This document shows, piece after piece, positions 1 to 8,559 of a stretch of 64,000 nucleotides of DNA (position 1 is its first letter; every line of letters begins with the position of its first letter). The stretch comes from Clavibacter capsici (GTDB taxonomy: Bacteria; Actinomycetota; Actinomycetes; Actinomycetales; Microbacteriaceae): positions 930,001 to 994,000 of the forward strand of contig NZ_CP012573.1 in assembly GCF_001280205.1 (NCBI RefSeq). The letters run 5' to 3'. The translations under genes were made by a program, and so were the position numbers. The notes under the pieces were generated by a model that worked only from the letters and a program-made list of their open reading frames with translations, searched no databases and was not told the origin of the DNA.

Positions 1-86
1 ACGACGTCGCGCGTGCGTTCACGGTCTACCCGTCGCTCTCGGGGAGCATCTCCGACGCGGCGCGCGCCATGCACATCGTCCTCTGA
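1..86 (+). CDS. C-terminal end of LpdA-like FAD/NAD(P) oxidoreductase (partial)
   Basis: Only the last 27 codons are in the window (frame from base 3, TGA at 84-86). The residues read FTVYPSLSGSISDAAR, the dimer-interface tail of the pyridine nucleotide-disulfide oxidoreductase family. The YPSLSGSI motif is what I recall from the C-terminus of mycobacterial LpdA (NAD(P)H:quinone reductase-like flavoprotein). The body of the gene, with the FAD and NAD domains and any redox cysteines, lies upstream of the window, so the exact activity cannot be decided here. Its position near the carboxylase alpha gene fits the lpdA-accA3 neighbourhood of other actinobacteria. Confidence 0.6.
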   Translation, partial: DVARAFTVYPSLSGSISDAARAMHIVL

Positions 87-394
87 TCCAGAACATCGTC
101 GCCTCAGGCGGGGTCGATGAGAGGGCATCCACGGGCGTCAGCCGATCGATCCCGACTTCTGAACAGGGTCGCACTGATCTCTGCCCATGCGCCTTTCCAC
201 TGGTCACGAGGGCCCGCGTGGCGTGCCGGAGCATCCGTGAGTCAGGCGATCATGTCCATGGATCGGATGCTGGACGCGGGTTCCGAGTCGTCTAGCAAGG
301 ACGCGCGGTTCGGGTATGGGGCTCGTCTACCGAGCGCGCGGGCTCGGTACCCACTGAGCACCGAGCCCGCGTCTGGTCATTTCGGGTCCAGCGG
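87..394. other. Intergenic stretch, no gene seen
   Basis: 308 bases between the flavoprotein stop and the stop of the minus-strand secreted protein gene. Its only clear structure is the 12-bp hairpin at 337-371, listed separately. Short open frames on both strands have no plausible start or protein-like composition. Confidence 0.6.
337..371. terminator. Bidirectional hairpin terminator
   Basis: CGCGGGCTCGGT (337-348) is perfectly complementary to ACCGAGCCCGCG (360-371) around an 11-nt loop. It lies just beyond the stop of the minus-strand gene at 395 and downstream of the plus-strand flavoprotein, so it can serve both. There is no long T-tract, as is usual in high-GC actinobacteria. Confidence 0.75.
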
Positions 395-1072
395 CTAAGG
401 CGTCCGGTCACCCGTGCATGTCGGCCCTGTCCCGCATTTTGCTCGGAATTGCGTACTAGCGGCGACATCGCCCCACGGCACGCTGGCGCCACCATGGTGG
501 GTCTTGTCCGCATAACCCAGTCCGTACCAGGCCAGCTGGATGCCGATGGTGCTTCCGTTGTACCCGCGGTAGTAGCCCAGTCCTTGGCCGAAGTTCATTT
601 CTCCGTCAGAGAAGACGTCGAACGTGTAATCCGTCCGCGTCTCGTCGCTGAAGCCCACGACGTAATCGCCCTCGGTCGGCGTCGACCAGTCGATGGAACT
701 GTACGCGAAGTAGGTGTGACCCGAGTCGGGCGTGATGTCTTCGCCGTCCTGCTCAGTAGCGGCTCTGGCGCTGGAGTCGCCGGCATCGGAGTCGGCCGCT
801 GTCCGGGACGTCATGGCATCGAGCTTCTCCCGGGTCAGTCCTCCCGGTAGAGAACCATCGGGGTTCGGGATCACGACGAGGGTGCTGTCATCGATCGGTC
901 CCGTGGGATAGAAGAGTCCTTCCGCGGTGCTCACTGCTTGGCTCGGATCGACGATCAGGTATCCGGGCGCCGAATGCGCGGAAGCCATGTCCGGTGCCGC
1001 GCTCGCGCCGGCGGCGAATGGTGTGGCGCTGAGCGCCGAGAAGGCGGCGCTCCTCCATTTCCTCATATGCAT
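395..1072 (-). CDS. Secreted hypothetical protein
   Basis: 225 aa, function unknown. The N-terminus has two basic residues, a hydrophobic alanine-rich stretch (AAFSALSATPFAAGASAA) and probable signal peptidase sites near residues 24-35, so export is likely. The mature part is acidic and serine-rich up to about residue 115. It is then rich in aromatic residues and glycine (GQGLGYYRGYNGSTIG, AWYGLGYADK), which suggests a small beta-rich extracellular domain. Two cysteines near the C-terminus (KCGTGPTC) could form a disulfide. GC content looks lower than in the flanking genes. The frame was preferred over the opposite-strand frames because of its protein-like composition and signal peptide. ATG at 1066 (residue 3) is an equally possible start. 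I do not recognise a family. Confidence 0.65.
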   Translation of the reverse strand: MHMRKWRSAAFSALSATPFAAGASAAPDMASAHSAPGYLIVDPSQAVSTAEGLFYPTGPIDDSTLVVIPNPDGSLPGGLTREKLDAMTSRTAADSDAGDSSARAATEQDGEDITPDSGHTYFAYSSIDWSTPTEGDYVVGFSDETRTDYTFDVFSDGEMNFGQGLGYYRGYNGSTIGIQLAWYGLGYADKTHHGGASVPWGDVAASTQFRAKCGTGPTCTGDRTP

Positions 1073-1271
1073 CGATCCAATCGTCAGGGACGCGATTCAT
1101 GCGTCCTCGAGAGAGGAGGATAAGAGCCGATGGCGCTGGACGCGAGCTAATGCCCGTGGCGCGCGACTGTGGTAGAGGAGATCTCTCGACAAGACTGTGC
1201 AGAACTTCAGCGCAGGCGACAAGGGGGCGATAGCGTACGGGATATTTTGCCTCGAGAAAGCAGGTTTCTCC

Positions 1272-1922
1272 ATGGAAACAGGTCGTCGTCATGCAGTCAT
1301 TCACACGTTCGCTGGCTCGGCGCTCGCATTGGCCGCGGTGGTCGGTCTTCTCCATTCTTCAGTCCATGTCGCTCGAATCAGCAGCGACGTCGGGATCTTG
1401 GCGCTCGAGGTGTTCGGCGGTCCAGCTGCACTCATCGCAGCGGACGTGCTGGTGCTGGTCGGTTGGAGCCTGATGGCGATGCTCATCGGAAGAGGGAGTG
1501 GAGAGCGGAATGCACGACTCGCCGCGGTGGGTCTCGTGCTCTTCGGCGCTTATGGCGTGGTCAGCGACATGGTCTCCATGGCATGGCCGCTCGCTGGGGA
1601 GGGTGGGTTGGCGAGAGGCGGGCTGCAGACGGGCGCTCAGGTAGTCGCCGGTGTGGTCCTCGTACTCGCGATATGGGTCGTCGGCCGAGAGGGAATCGAG
1701 AGCGGCCTGGTCCTCGCGAGCCTCAGGGGCTTCGCTGGCGTGACCGCGGTCGGCGCGCTCGCCACAGCCGCCGCCCTCTATGTGATCCCCGCGGTTCTCA
1801 CGATCCTCCAGTACACCGCGCTTCTCGAGCAGATCGCGTCGGGCGCGCTGGGGCTCATCCTCGGGTGCTCAGGGGCGCTGGCCTGGCGGCGACTCGACGA
1901 GGGGAACAGCGCAGACGCCTGA
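1272..1922 (+). CDS. Multi-pass membrane protein, unknown function
   Basis: 216 aa from the ATG at 1272; the frame is open from 1197, but the first 25 residues are not membrane-like. It shows about six hydrophobic segments (for example ALALAAVVGLLHSSVHVA, ALIAADVLVLVGWSLMAMLI, VVAGVVLVLAIWVV) and a short basic C-terminal tail. No catalytic motif or known family was recognised. The chosen start follows a purine-rich AAAGCAGG about 8 bases upstream. That stretch is inside a small inverted repeat, GAGAAA (1254-1259) and TTTCTC (1265-1270), which could fold over the ribosome binding site. GC is lower than in the core genes that follow, so with its divergent secreted neighbour it looks like accessory material. 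Confidence 0.6.
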   Translation: METGRRHAVIHTFAGSALALAAVVGLLHSSVHVARISSDVGILALEVFGGPAALIAADVLVLVGWSLMAMLIGRGSGERNARLAAVGLVLFGAYGVVSDMVSMAWPLAGEGGLARGGLQTGAQVVAGVVLVLAIWVVGREGIESGLVLASLRGFAGVTAVGALATAAALYVIPAVLTILQYTALLEQIASGALGLILGCSGALAWRRLDEGNSADA

Positions 1923-1945
1923 GCGGCAGGCAGGGCTGGAGGGGA

Positions 1946-3715
1946 TCACACGATGTCGAGCAGGCGGTGCCCCGAGGGGACGGTCTGGCCGACCTCGGCC
2001 GCGAGGCCCGTGACGGTGCCCGCGGTGTGCGCCGTGAGGGGCTGCTCCATCTTCATGGCCTCCAGGACGACGAGGAGGTCGCCCTTGACGACCTGCTGGC
2101 CCTCCTCGACGGCGAGCTTCACGACGGTGGCCTGCATGGGCGAGGTGACGGATCCGCCGCCCGAGGTGTCGACGGAGCCCGCCTGCTTGCGGCGGGCGGG
2201 AGCCGCTGCTGCGCGACGTGACGACGATGCCCCCGCTGCGGGCGCGAGGTCCTCGGGGAGGCTCACCTCGATGCGCTTGCCGCCGACCTCGACCACGACC
2301 GTGTGCCGCGCGGGCGCCTCGGCGGCGTCCTCGAGGGCGCCCGACCAGGGCTCGATGGTGTTGTCGAAGTCGGTCTCGATCCAGCGCGTGTAGACGGAGA
2401 AGGGCGCGCCGTCCGTCGGCGCGAACGCCGGGTCGCGCACGATCGCGCGGTGGAAGGGCAGCACGGTCGGCAGGCCCTGCACCTCGAACTCGTCGAGGGC
2501 GCGACGCGAGCGCTCGAGGGCGTCCTCGCGGCTGGATCCCGTGACCACGAGCTTCGCGAGCAGGGAGTCGAAGGCGCCGGAGACCACGTCGCCCGCCCGC
2601 ACGCCCGAGTCGACGCGCACGCCGGGGCCGCCGGGCGCCTGGAAGACGTGCACCGGGCCGGGCGCGGGGAAGAAGCCGCGGCCCGGGTCCTCGCCGTTGA
2701 TGCGGAACTCGAACGAGTGGCCGCGCGGCGCCGGGTCGTCGTAGTCGATGAGGCCGCCCGCGGCGATGCGGAACTGCTCGCGCACGAGGTCGATGCCCGT
2801 GACCTCCTCGGACACGCAGTGCTCGACCTGCAGGCGCGTGTTGACCTCGAGGAAGGAGATGGTGCCGTCCTGCGCGACGAGGAACTCGCACGTCCCGGCG
2901 CCGACGTAGCCGACCTCGCGGAGGATCGCCTTGGACGCCGCGTACAGCTGCGCGTCCTGCTCCTCGGTGAGGAACGGCGCGGGCGCCTCCTCGACGAGCT
3001 TCTGGTGGCGGCGCTGGAGCGAGCAGTCGCGGGTGGAGATGACGACGACGTTGCCGGCCGAGTCGGCGAGGCACTGGGTCTCGACGTGACGCGGGCGGTC
3101 GAGGTACTTCTCGACGAAGCACTCGCCGCGGCCGAACGCGGCGACGGCCTCGCGGGTGGCGGAGTCGAACAGCTCCGGCACCTCCTCGCGGGTGCGGGCG
3201 ACCTTGAGGCCGCGACCGCCGCCGCCGAACGCCGCCTTGATCGCGACCGGGAGGCCGTGCACGTCGACGAAGTCGAGCACCTCGTCGGCGCCGGAGACGG
3301 GGTTGAGCGTGCCGGGCGCGAGCGGCGCGCCCACGCGCTCGGCCACGTGCCGGGCCGTGACCTTGTCGCCGAGCTGCTCGATGGCGCTGGGGGAGGGGCC
3401 GATCCAGATGAGGCCGGCGTCGATGACCTGCTGCGCGAAGTCGGCGTTCTCGGCGAGGAAGCCGTAGCCCGGGTGCACCGCGTCGGCGCCGGAGCGGCGG
3501 GCGACGGAGAGGAGCTTCGCGATGACGAGGTACGTGTCCGCGCTGGTCTGCCCGTCAAGGGCATAGGCCTCGTCGGCGAGCGTGACGTGCAGCGCGTCGC
3601 GGTCCTGGTCGGCGTAGACGGCGACCGAGCCGATCCCCGCGTCCTTCGCCGCTCGGATGATGCGGACGGCGATCTCGCCTCGGTTGGCGATGAGGACCTT
3701 GTTCACACGCGTCAT
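1946..3715 (-). CDS. accA3: Acyl-CoA carboxylase alpha chain (biotin carboxylase plus biotin carrier)
   Basis: 589 aa, the usual length for actinobacterial AccA3/PccA. It carboxylates biotin with ATP and bicarbonate and carries the carboxybiotin to a separate beta subunit, giving malonyl-CoA or methylmalonyl-CoA for lipid synthesis. The biotin carboxylase N-domain starts at [11 protein letters not shown] (10-20). The ATP-grasp glycine loop GGGGRGLK is at 164-171, [11 protein letters not shown] at 229-239 and the active-site [10 protein letters not shown] at 290-299. An Ala/Ser/Arg-rich linker near 495-515 leads to a biotinyl domain with EAMKMEQ, Lys about 555 being the biotin site. The frame is open further upstream, but [13 protein letters not shown] is the family start and lies 8 nt after a TAGGCT -10 element. 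Partner beta and epsilon subunits are at 9844-11678. AccA3-type chains usually serve several beta subunits. Confidence 0.95.
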   Translation of the reverse strand: MTRVNKVLIANRGEIAVRIIRAAKDAGIGSVAVYADQDRDALHVTLADEAYALDGQTSADTYLVIAKLLSVARRSGADAVHPGYGFLAENADFAQQVIDAGLIWIGPSPSAIEQLGDKVTARHVAERVGAPLAPGTLNPVSGADEVLDFVDVHGLPVAIKAAFGGGGRGLKVARTREEVPELFDSATREAVAAFGRGECFVEKYLDRPRHVETQCLADSAGNVVVISTRDCSLQRRHQKLVEEAPAPFLTEEQDAQLYAASKAILREVGYVGAGTCEFLVAQDGTISFLEVNTRLQVEHCVSEEVTGIDLVREQFRIAAGGLIDYDDPAPRGHSFEFRINGEDPGRGFFPAPGPVHVFQAPGGPGVRVDSGVRAGDVVSGAFDSLLAKLVVTGSSREDALERSRRALDEFEVQGLPTVLPFHRAIVRDPAFAPTDGAPFSVYTRWIETDFDNTIEPWSGALEDAAEAPARHTVVVEVGGKRIEVSLPEDLAPAAGASSSRRAAAAPARRKQAGSVDTSGGGSVTSPMQATVVKLAVEEGQQVVKGDLLVVLEAMKMEQPLTAHTAGTVTGLAAEVGQTVPSGHRLLDIV

Positions 3716-3723
3716 GGGACCCC

Positions 3724-3729
3724 AGCCTA
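3724..3729 (-). promoter_or_regulatory. -10 element of leaderless accA3 promoter
   Basis: On the minus strand TAGGCT is followed by 8 nt and then the ATG at 3715, so transcription would begin at or next to the start codon. No Shine-Dalgarno sequence fits in this space. Confidence 0.55.
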
Positions 3730-3837
3730 GGGTCTGGGATGCGTGCGGCTTCGGAGGGTCGCCACAAACATGTGGGACGGCGGGGTACGCGCGCCCACAA
3801 CCGGCCGCCGCCGGCCTCGCCCTGGCATGATCGACGC

Positions 3838-4365
3838 ATGACGGCACCCGGCACCGGCGACGACGACGCGCAGGCCGCCGCGGTCGACCTCGCGGACCTC
3901 CTCGCCCGCACGGTGGCCGAGCTCCAGGCGCGCCGCGCGCCCGACGAGGCGCTCGCCGAGGTCCGCGCCAAGCGGTCGTTCGGGCCCATCAGGCGGCAGC
4001 CCGCGATGGTGCCGGTCGGACGCGCCTGGCGGCTCGGCGTGCTGCTGCTCTCGGCCGACGGATCCCTCCGCCGCACCGGCAGCATCACGCGCGCCGTGGA
4101 GCCCACGCGCTCGCAGGGCCTCGATTCGGGCGTGGAGGCGCGGAAGGAGGCCAGGCGCCAGGCCGTCCGCGCGTTCGCGGAGGGCGACGCGGTCGACTAC
4201 GACTGGGAGCCGATCGCGCTCGACGCGGCGTCGCTGGCACGGGGATCCGGGCCGCTGTCGCTGCGCGGACGCGAGCTGCGCGTGCAGTGGGGGCCGAACG
4301 CCCACGAGACCCGGCCGCTCGCGGCGTACCTCGCCGACCGCATCGAGGTCCTCGGGATGGGCTGA
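3838..4365 (+). CDS. Conserved hypothetical cytoplasmic protein
   Basis: 175 aa, divergent from accA3 and ending 12 bases before the convergent maf gene. It has no signal peptide or membrane segment. The N-terminal 40 residues look helical and charged ([16 protein letters not shown]), and the rest is a mixed alpha/beta sequence with the acidic-aromatic patch [16 protein letters not shown] do not recognise the family with certainty; similar short proteins next to the carboxylase alpha gene occur in Microbacteriaceae, but no role is inferred. The ATG at 3838 was chosen because a CATGAT element lies 6 nt upstream, suggesting a leaderless start. The frame is open for 33 codons further upstream, but that part would overlap the accA3 promoter. 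Confidence 0.7.
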   Translation: MTAPGTGDDDAQAAAVDLADLLARTVAELQARRAPDEALAEVRAKRSFGPIRRQPAMVPVGRAWRLGVLLLSADGSLRRTGSITRAVEPTRSQGLDSGVEARKEARRQAVRAFAEGDAVDYDWEPIALDAASLARGSGPLSLRGRELRVQWGPNAHETRPLAAYLADRIEVLGMG

Positions 4366-4377
4366 GGCCCGTCCGCG

Positions 4378-5049
4378 TCAGACGAGGCGGGCCGCGACCG
4401 CGCCCGGCCGGTTCCAGAGGTCGGGCCACGCGACGCCGAGCTCGCGCACCAGGCCGCGCAGGGTCGGCAGCGACAGGCCGACGACCGTGCTCGGGTCGCC
4501 CTGGATCCGCTCGATGAAGGCCGCGCCGAGGCTGTCGATGGTGAAGGACCCGGCGACGAGGAGCGGCTCGCCCGTGGCCACGTAGGCGTCGATCTCGTCG
4601 TCGTCGATGTCGGCCCGGAAGCGCACGTCCGCGACGGCCGCGCGCCCGATCCCGCGGACGATCCGGCCGTCGGCGACCTCGATGAGCCAGTGGCCGGAGT
4701 GCAGGCGGCCCTCGCGGCCCCGCTGCGCGCGCCAGCGCTCCGCGGCGCGCTCGACGGTGTGCGGCTTGCCGTGCACGACGCCGTCGATCTCGAAGGCCGA
4801 GTCGCCGCCGAGCACCAGGCCCGTGAGGGGCGAGCCCGCGACGAGCTGGCCGACGACGGCCTCGGCCTTGGCCCGTGCGAGGAGCTGCACCATCTCCTCG
4901 GGTGCGAGGGGACCGTGCGCGGCCTCGGCGGCGGCGACCGCGGCGGGCTCGTCGACGTCCGAGTGCAGCACGACGGGCTCGACGCCCGCGGACCGGAGGA
5001 GCGCCAGGCGGGCGGGGGACGTGGAGGCGAGGTGCAGGCGCGTCGTCAT
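4378..5049 (-). CDS. maf: Maf family nucleotide pyrophosphatase
   Basis: 223 aa. Maf/YhdE-type proteins hydrolyse non-canonical or modified nucleoside triphosphates (house-cleaning) and are linked to septum control. The N-terminal signature is STSPARLALLRSAG; the conserved GGDSAFEIDG and the following GKPHT give the catalytic Asp and substrate-binding Lys of the family, and the C-terminal GSFTIDSLGA with the IQGD loop is typical. Start ATG at 5049; a CACGAT element lies 6 nt upstream on the minus strand, so it may also be leaderless. In mycobacteria maf likewise sits in the accA3/accD5 cluster. Here it converges on the hypothetical gene at 3838 and diverges from an RNA methyltransferase. Confidence 0.9.
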   Translation of the reverse strand: MTTRLHLASTSPARLALLRSAGVEPVVLHSDVDEPAAVAAAEAAHGPLAPEEMVQLLARAKAEAVVGQLVAGSPLTGLVLGGDSAFEIDGVVHGKPHTVERAAERWRAQRGREGRLHSGHWLIEVADGRIVRGIGRAAVADVRFRADIDDDEIDAYVATGEPLLVAGSFTIDSLGAAFIERIQGDPSTVVGLSLPTLRGLVRELGVAWPDLWNRPGAVAARLV

Positions 5050-5133
5050 CGGATCATCGTGGCATGCGCGTCCGAGGTGCCGGCGGGACCGGCTCCGTCT
5101 GCCGGGGGTGCCCGCGTGTGTCAGGGTTGCCGC

Positions 5134-6381
5134 ATGGGTGAGCAGGTGGGCCGCGAGGTCGAGGTGGACGTGACCAACATCGCGCACGGGGGAGTCTCCG
5201 TCGCCAGGCACGACGGCCGGGTGGTCTTCGTCTCGGACGCGATCCCCGGCGAGCGGGTGCGCGCGCGCATCACGGAGGACTCCAAGAAGTCCTTCTGGCG
5301 CGCCGACACGGTCGAGGTGCTGGACGCCTCCCCGCACCGCCGTCCGCACGTGTGGGCCGAGGCCTCGGTCGACCGCGCGCCCGAGGACCGGGTCGGCGGC
5401 GCCGAGCTCGGCCACATCGACCTGGCGCACCAGCGCGAGCTCAAGCGCCGGGTCGTCGTCGACTCCCTGTCCCGCATGGCGGGCGTCGACCGCGAGGTCG
5501 AGGTCCGGGCGCTCCCCGGCGACGACGAGGCGGACGGCCTCGGCTGGCGCACGCGCGTCAGCCTGCACGTCGACGGCGACGGCCGCGTGGGTCCGTACTC
5601 CTCGCGCTCGCACCGCGTGGTCCCCGTCGAGTCGCTGCCCCTCGCCACCGCGGGCGTCAACGGCGCGGCGCCCTTCGGCCAGCGCTTCCCCGGCGTCGAG
5701 GGGATCGACCTGGTCGCCCCGGCGGACGGCCACGTGCGCATGCTCCTCATCGACGGCAAGCCGCAGCGTCGCGACACCATCACCGAGCGCGTGCGCGACC
5801 GGGAGTTCAAGCTGGAGGCCGGCGGCTTCTGGCAGGTGCACCGCCGCGCGGCCGAGACGCTGTACGACGCCGTCCAGTCCTCGATCGACGAGGCCCTCTT
5901 CGACCCGCGCGCCGCGAACCTCGACCTCTACGGGGGCGTCGGGCTGCTGGCGGCCGCCGTGGGCGACCGCTTCGGCGACACCGTGCGCATCACGAGCGTG
6001 GAGAGCGACGAGGTCGCCACCGAGTTCGCCGGCGACAACCTGGCGCAGTGGGTGGGGGCCGCGGCGCTGACCGCCCGCGTCGACCGCTACCTCCAGCACC
6101 TCGTGCGCGAGGCGAGCCCCGCGGAGCGCCGCCGGCTGCAGGGCGCGACCGTCGTCCTCGACCCGCCGCGCGCCGGTGCCAAGAAGCCCGTCGTCGACGC
6201 GCTCGCCGAGCTGCGTCCCGCGCAGGTCGTCTACGTGGCGTGCGACCCCGTCGCGCTCGCCCGCGACGTGGCCCTGTTCGCCGAGCGCGGCTACGAGCTC
6301 CGCTCCGTCCGGTCGTTCGACCTGTTCCCGCACACGCACCACGTGGAGAGCGTCGCCGTGCTGGTGCCCGCCGCCTCCTGA
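5134..6381 (+). CDS. TRAM-domain class I SAM-dependent RNA (uracil-5) methyltransferase
   Basis: 415 aa, RlmD/TrmA-like. It probably methylates a specific uridine in rRNA or tRNA using SAM. The N-terminal 60 residues form a TRAM RNA-binding domain (VTNIAHGGVSVARHDGRVVF, VPGERVRA-type loop). The C-terminal half carries the Rossmann motif DLYGGVGLLAAAVG, the VVLDPPRAG motif and YVACDPVALARD, where Cys is the nucleophile in this family (usual form SCNP; here ACDP). The closing FDLFPHTHHVESVAVL motif is diagnostic. ATG at 5134 is the TRAM start and overlaps none of the divergent maf; a CAGGGT sequence lies 6 nt upstream. Substrate cannot be assigned from sequence alone. Confidence 0.9.
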   Translation: MGEQVGREVEVDVTNIAHGGVSVARHDGRVVFVSDAIPGERVRARITEDSKKSFWRADTVEVLDASPHRRPHVWAEASVDRAPEDRVGGAELGHIDLAHQRELKRRVVVDSLSRMAGVDREVEVRALPGDDEADGLGWRTRVSLHVDGDGRVGPYSSRSHRVVPVESLPLATAGVNGAAPFGQRFPGVEGIDLVAPADGHVRMLLIDGKPQRRDTITERVRDREFKLEAGGFWQVHRRAAETLYDAVQSSIDEALFDPRAANLDLYGGVGLLAAAVGDRFGDTVRITSVESDEVATEFAGDNLAQWVGAAALTARVDRYLQHLVREASPAERRRLQGATVVLDPPRAGAKKPVVDALAELRPAQVVYVACDPVALARDVALFAERGYELRSVRSFDLFPHTHHVESVAVLVPAAS

Positions 6382-6426
6382 CCGGGATCCCCGGGCGTCG
6401 GCCCGGCAGGGCGCGGCGCCCGGCCC

Positions 6427-6470
6427 GGGTGCCGTCCCGCCCGGGGTGCCGTCCCGCCGGGCTATACAGT
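6427..6470 (+). promoter_or_regulatory. Promoter with 15-bp direct repeat upstream of signalling operon
   Basis: GGGTGCCGTCCCGCC occurs at 6427-6441 and again, identically, at 6444-6458 (17-bp period). It is followed by TACAGT (6465-6470, extended TATACAGT) as a -10 element. The second copy would cover the -35 position. The response regulator starts at 6523, preceded by the strong ribosome site AGGGGGAG. The repeat is a candidate binding site for the operon's own LuxR-type regulator. Confidence 0.5.
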
Positions 6471-6522
6471 GGGCGAGGGGACCGTCGGGGATCGACGGCG
6501 TCACGCGACGAGGGGGAGCCGG

Positions 6523-7227
6523 ATGACCGACACCACGCAGGGATCCGATCCGGCGGCCGACGGCCGTCCGCCCGTCCGCGTCGCGGTGGTGGACGACCAC
6601 GAGTCGGTGCGCCTCGGCCTCAAGGCCGCGTGCCTCGACGCCGGCTACGAGTTCATCCTCGCCGCCGCGAACGCCCGCGAGCTCGTCGAGGGCCTCGTCG
6701 GCCGCGAGTGCGACGTGGTCGTGCTCGACCTCTCGCTCGGCGACGGCTCGTCGGTCACCGACAACGTGAAGGCCGCGCAGGGCACGGGCGCCGCGGTGCT
6801 CGTGCACAGCATCGCGGACCGCGTCGCGAGCGTCCGCGAGGCGCTGGCCGCCGGCGCCGCGGGCGTCATCCCGAAGTCGTCGGCCACCCAGACCGTCATG
6901 GCGGCCGTCGCCACGGTGGCCCGGGGTGACGTGCTCAACAACCTCGAGTGGGCCACCGCCATCGACGCGGACCGCGACTTCGCCAAGGCCCAGCTCGGCC
7001 GCCGCGAGCGCGACGTGCTCCACCTCTACGCATCCGGCCTGCCGCTCAAGCTCGTCGCGCAGCAGCTCGGCATCGCGAACAGCACGGCGCGCGAGTACCT
7101 CGACCGGATCCGCGTGAAGTACGTCGAGGTGGGCCGTCCGGCACCCACCAAGGTCGACCTCCTCCGCCGCGCCGTGGAGGACGGCATCCTCCCGGGCCTG
7201 GACCAGGACGGCGGCGATGCCCGCTAG
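6523..7227 (+). CDS. LuxR/NarL-family two-component response regulator
   Basis: 234 aa. The receiver domain (about 18-140) has the acidic pair VVDDHE (Asp 24/25) and the phosphoacceptor in VVVLDLS (Asp 69), followed by LVHS and VIPKS for the conserved Ser/Thr and Lys. The C-terminal DNA-binding domain (about 165-225) contains RRERDVLHLYASGLPLKLVA and a helix-turn-helix GIANSTAREYLDRIR. It should bind DNA as a dimer when phosphorylated by the histidine kinase encoded 33 bases downstream. ATG at 6523 has AGGGGGAG 6 bases upstream; the open frame before it includes the promoter. The target genes are unknown; the direct repeat in front of its own promoter is a candidate. Confidence 0.9.
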   Translation: MTDTTQGSDPAADGRPPVRVAVVDDHESVRLGLKAACLDAGYEFILAAANARELVEGLVGRECDVVVLDLSLGDGSSVTDNVKAAQGTGAAVLVHSIADRVASVREALAAGAAGVIPKSSATQTVMAAVATVARGDVLNNLEWATAIDADRDFAKAQLGRRERDVLHLYASGLPLKLVAQQLGIANSTAREYLDRIRVKYVEVGRPAPTKVDLLRRAVEDGILPGLDQDGGDAR

Positions 7228-7260
7228 GCCACCGGCCAGCGCCCGCCGACGGCGGCACCC

Positions 7261-8559
7261 GTGACGCGCGCCCTCGCCGGGAACCCGCCGCGCACCCCCG
7301 ACAACCCCATCAGCCTCGCCCGCATCGAGACGATCCTCGGCCGCGGCGCCGGCGCGTTCGGCCTGCTCTTCGCCCTGCAGTCGCTGCAGGTGATCAGCGA
7401 GCAGCTGGACGGCATGCGGCTCGCCTGGAACGTCGCGTTCCTCACGCTGTTCTTCGGCGGCCTCGTCTGGACCTGCGTGGCCGGCATCATCCGCCGCGGC
7501 GTCGTGCCCGCCCACGCGACCGTGGCCGTGCTGTTCGTCCTCGCCCTCGTGACCTGGCCGTTCGCCATCGAGCCCGCCGCGCTCGCCACCACCCCGCAGC
7601 CGTTCCTGTACCAGGAGCTCACCGTGGCCACGACGTGCGCCGCCATGGCGTTCCGGCTCTGGATCGCCGTGATCTACACGGTCGCCGTGCCGCTCGCGCT
7701 CGGCTTCCTGGAGGTGGTGGTGCGTCACGGCGTCATCACGCCGATCGACTCGTTCCTCCAGGTGCTGTACTCGATCATCCTCGGCGGCAGCGTCCTGATG
7801 ATCGTCACGGTGCTCCGCCAGGCGGCCCTCGGCGTCGACTGGGCGCAGGGCACGGCGCTGACCCGCTACTCGCACGCGGTGCGCCAGCACGCCACCGAGG
7901 TGGAGCGCGTGCAGGTGGACGCGATCGTGCACGACAGCGTCCTCACCACGCTGCTCTCGGCGGCCCGGACCGCGGATCCCGCCTCCCGGGAGCTCGCCGC
8001 CACCATGGCGGCCAACGCCATGGGCCACCTCGCCGCGGCCGAGCAGGGCACCGACGACGACGCCTCGGTGCCGCTGCGCGCCGTCGCGAAGCGCATCGTC
8101 GACGCCGCCTCGGCGCTGTCCGCCCCGTTCGTGCTGGAGACCCGCGACCTGGGCACGCGCACGGTCCCCGTGGCCACCGCCGAGGCGATCTACTCCGCCG
8201 CCGTGCAGGCGATGATGAACAGCCTGCAGCACGCCGGGACCTCCGCCGAGGCCATCACCCGCCGCCTCGTCATCGCGGGCCACGGCGACGAGGGGGTCGC
8301 GATCGACGTCGTCGACGACGGGGCGGGCTTCGACCAGCGCCGCATCCCCACCGAGCGCCTCGGGCTCCGCGTGTCCATCAAGGAGCGCGTGGCGCAGGCG
8401 GGCGGGCTCGTCACGATCGAGTCGGCGCCGGGGGAGGGCACGGCCGTGCGGATCCGCTGGCCCGCGCCCGACGGCCCCGAGGCCGTCGTCGGCGCCGCGG
8501 CCGCGGACGCCGACGTGCCCGCCGCCGCTCCTGCCGAGGTCGAGGGCGGCGACCGGTGA
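7261..8559 (+). CDS. Membrane-bound sensor histidine kinase
   Basis: 432 aa, GTG start. The first 190 residues contain about six membrane helices with no large external domain. A dimerisation segment follows with His 224 in AIVHDSVLTTLLSAA, a HisKA_3-like phosphoacceptor helix. The ATPase domain has the N box in MMNSLQHAG (about Asn 320), the G box VDDGAGF (about 350) and a glycine-rich end (ESAPGEGTAVRI). It is paired with the response regulator immediately upstream. The C-terminus is an Ala/Pro tail ending in a GTGA overlap with the third gene. The stimulus is unknown; a membrane-embedded sensor suggests an envelope or lipid-soluble signal (inference). Confidence 0.88.
   Translation: MTRALAGNPPRTPDNPISLARIETILGRGAGAFGLLFALQSLQVISEQLDGMRLAWNVAFLTLFFGGLVWTCVAGIIRRGVVPAHATVAVLFVLALVTWPFAIEPAALATTPQPFLYQELTVATTCAAMAFRLWIAVIYTVAVPLALGFLEVVVRHGVITPIDSFLQVLYSIILGGSVLMIVTVLRQAALGVDWAQGTALTRYSHAVRQHATEVERVQVDAIVHDSVLTTLLSAARTADPASRELAATMAANAMGHLAAAEQGTDDDASVPLRAVAKRIVDAASALSAPFVLETRDLGTRTVPVATAEAIYSAAVQAMMNSLQHAGTSAEAITRRLVIAGHGDEGVAIDVVDDGAGFDQRRIPTERLGLRVSIKERVAQAGGLVTIESAPGEGTAVRIRWPAPDGPEAVVGAAAADADVPAAAPAEVEGGDR

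Noticed and set aside
449..850. 133-codon plus-strand frame inside the secreted-protein gene
   Set aside because: No ribosome site and no domain; the minus frame has a signal peptide and a better composition.
2303..3730. 475-codon plus-strand frame opposite accA3
   Set aside because: Complementary shadow of the biotin carboxylase gene, with repetitive Arg/Ala/Val/Glu content.
4378..8283. 1301-codon open frame on the minus strand
   Set aside because: Antisense shadow of the methyltransferase, response regulator and kinase; only its last 223 codons (Maf) are protein-like and start at 5049.
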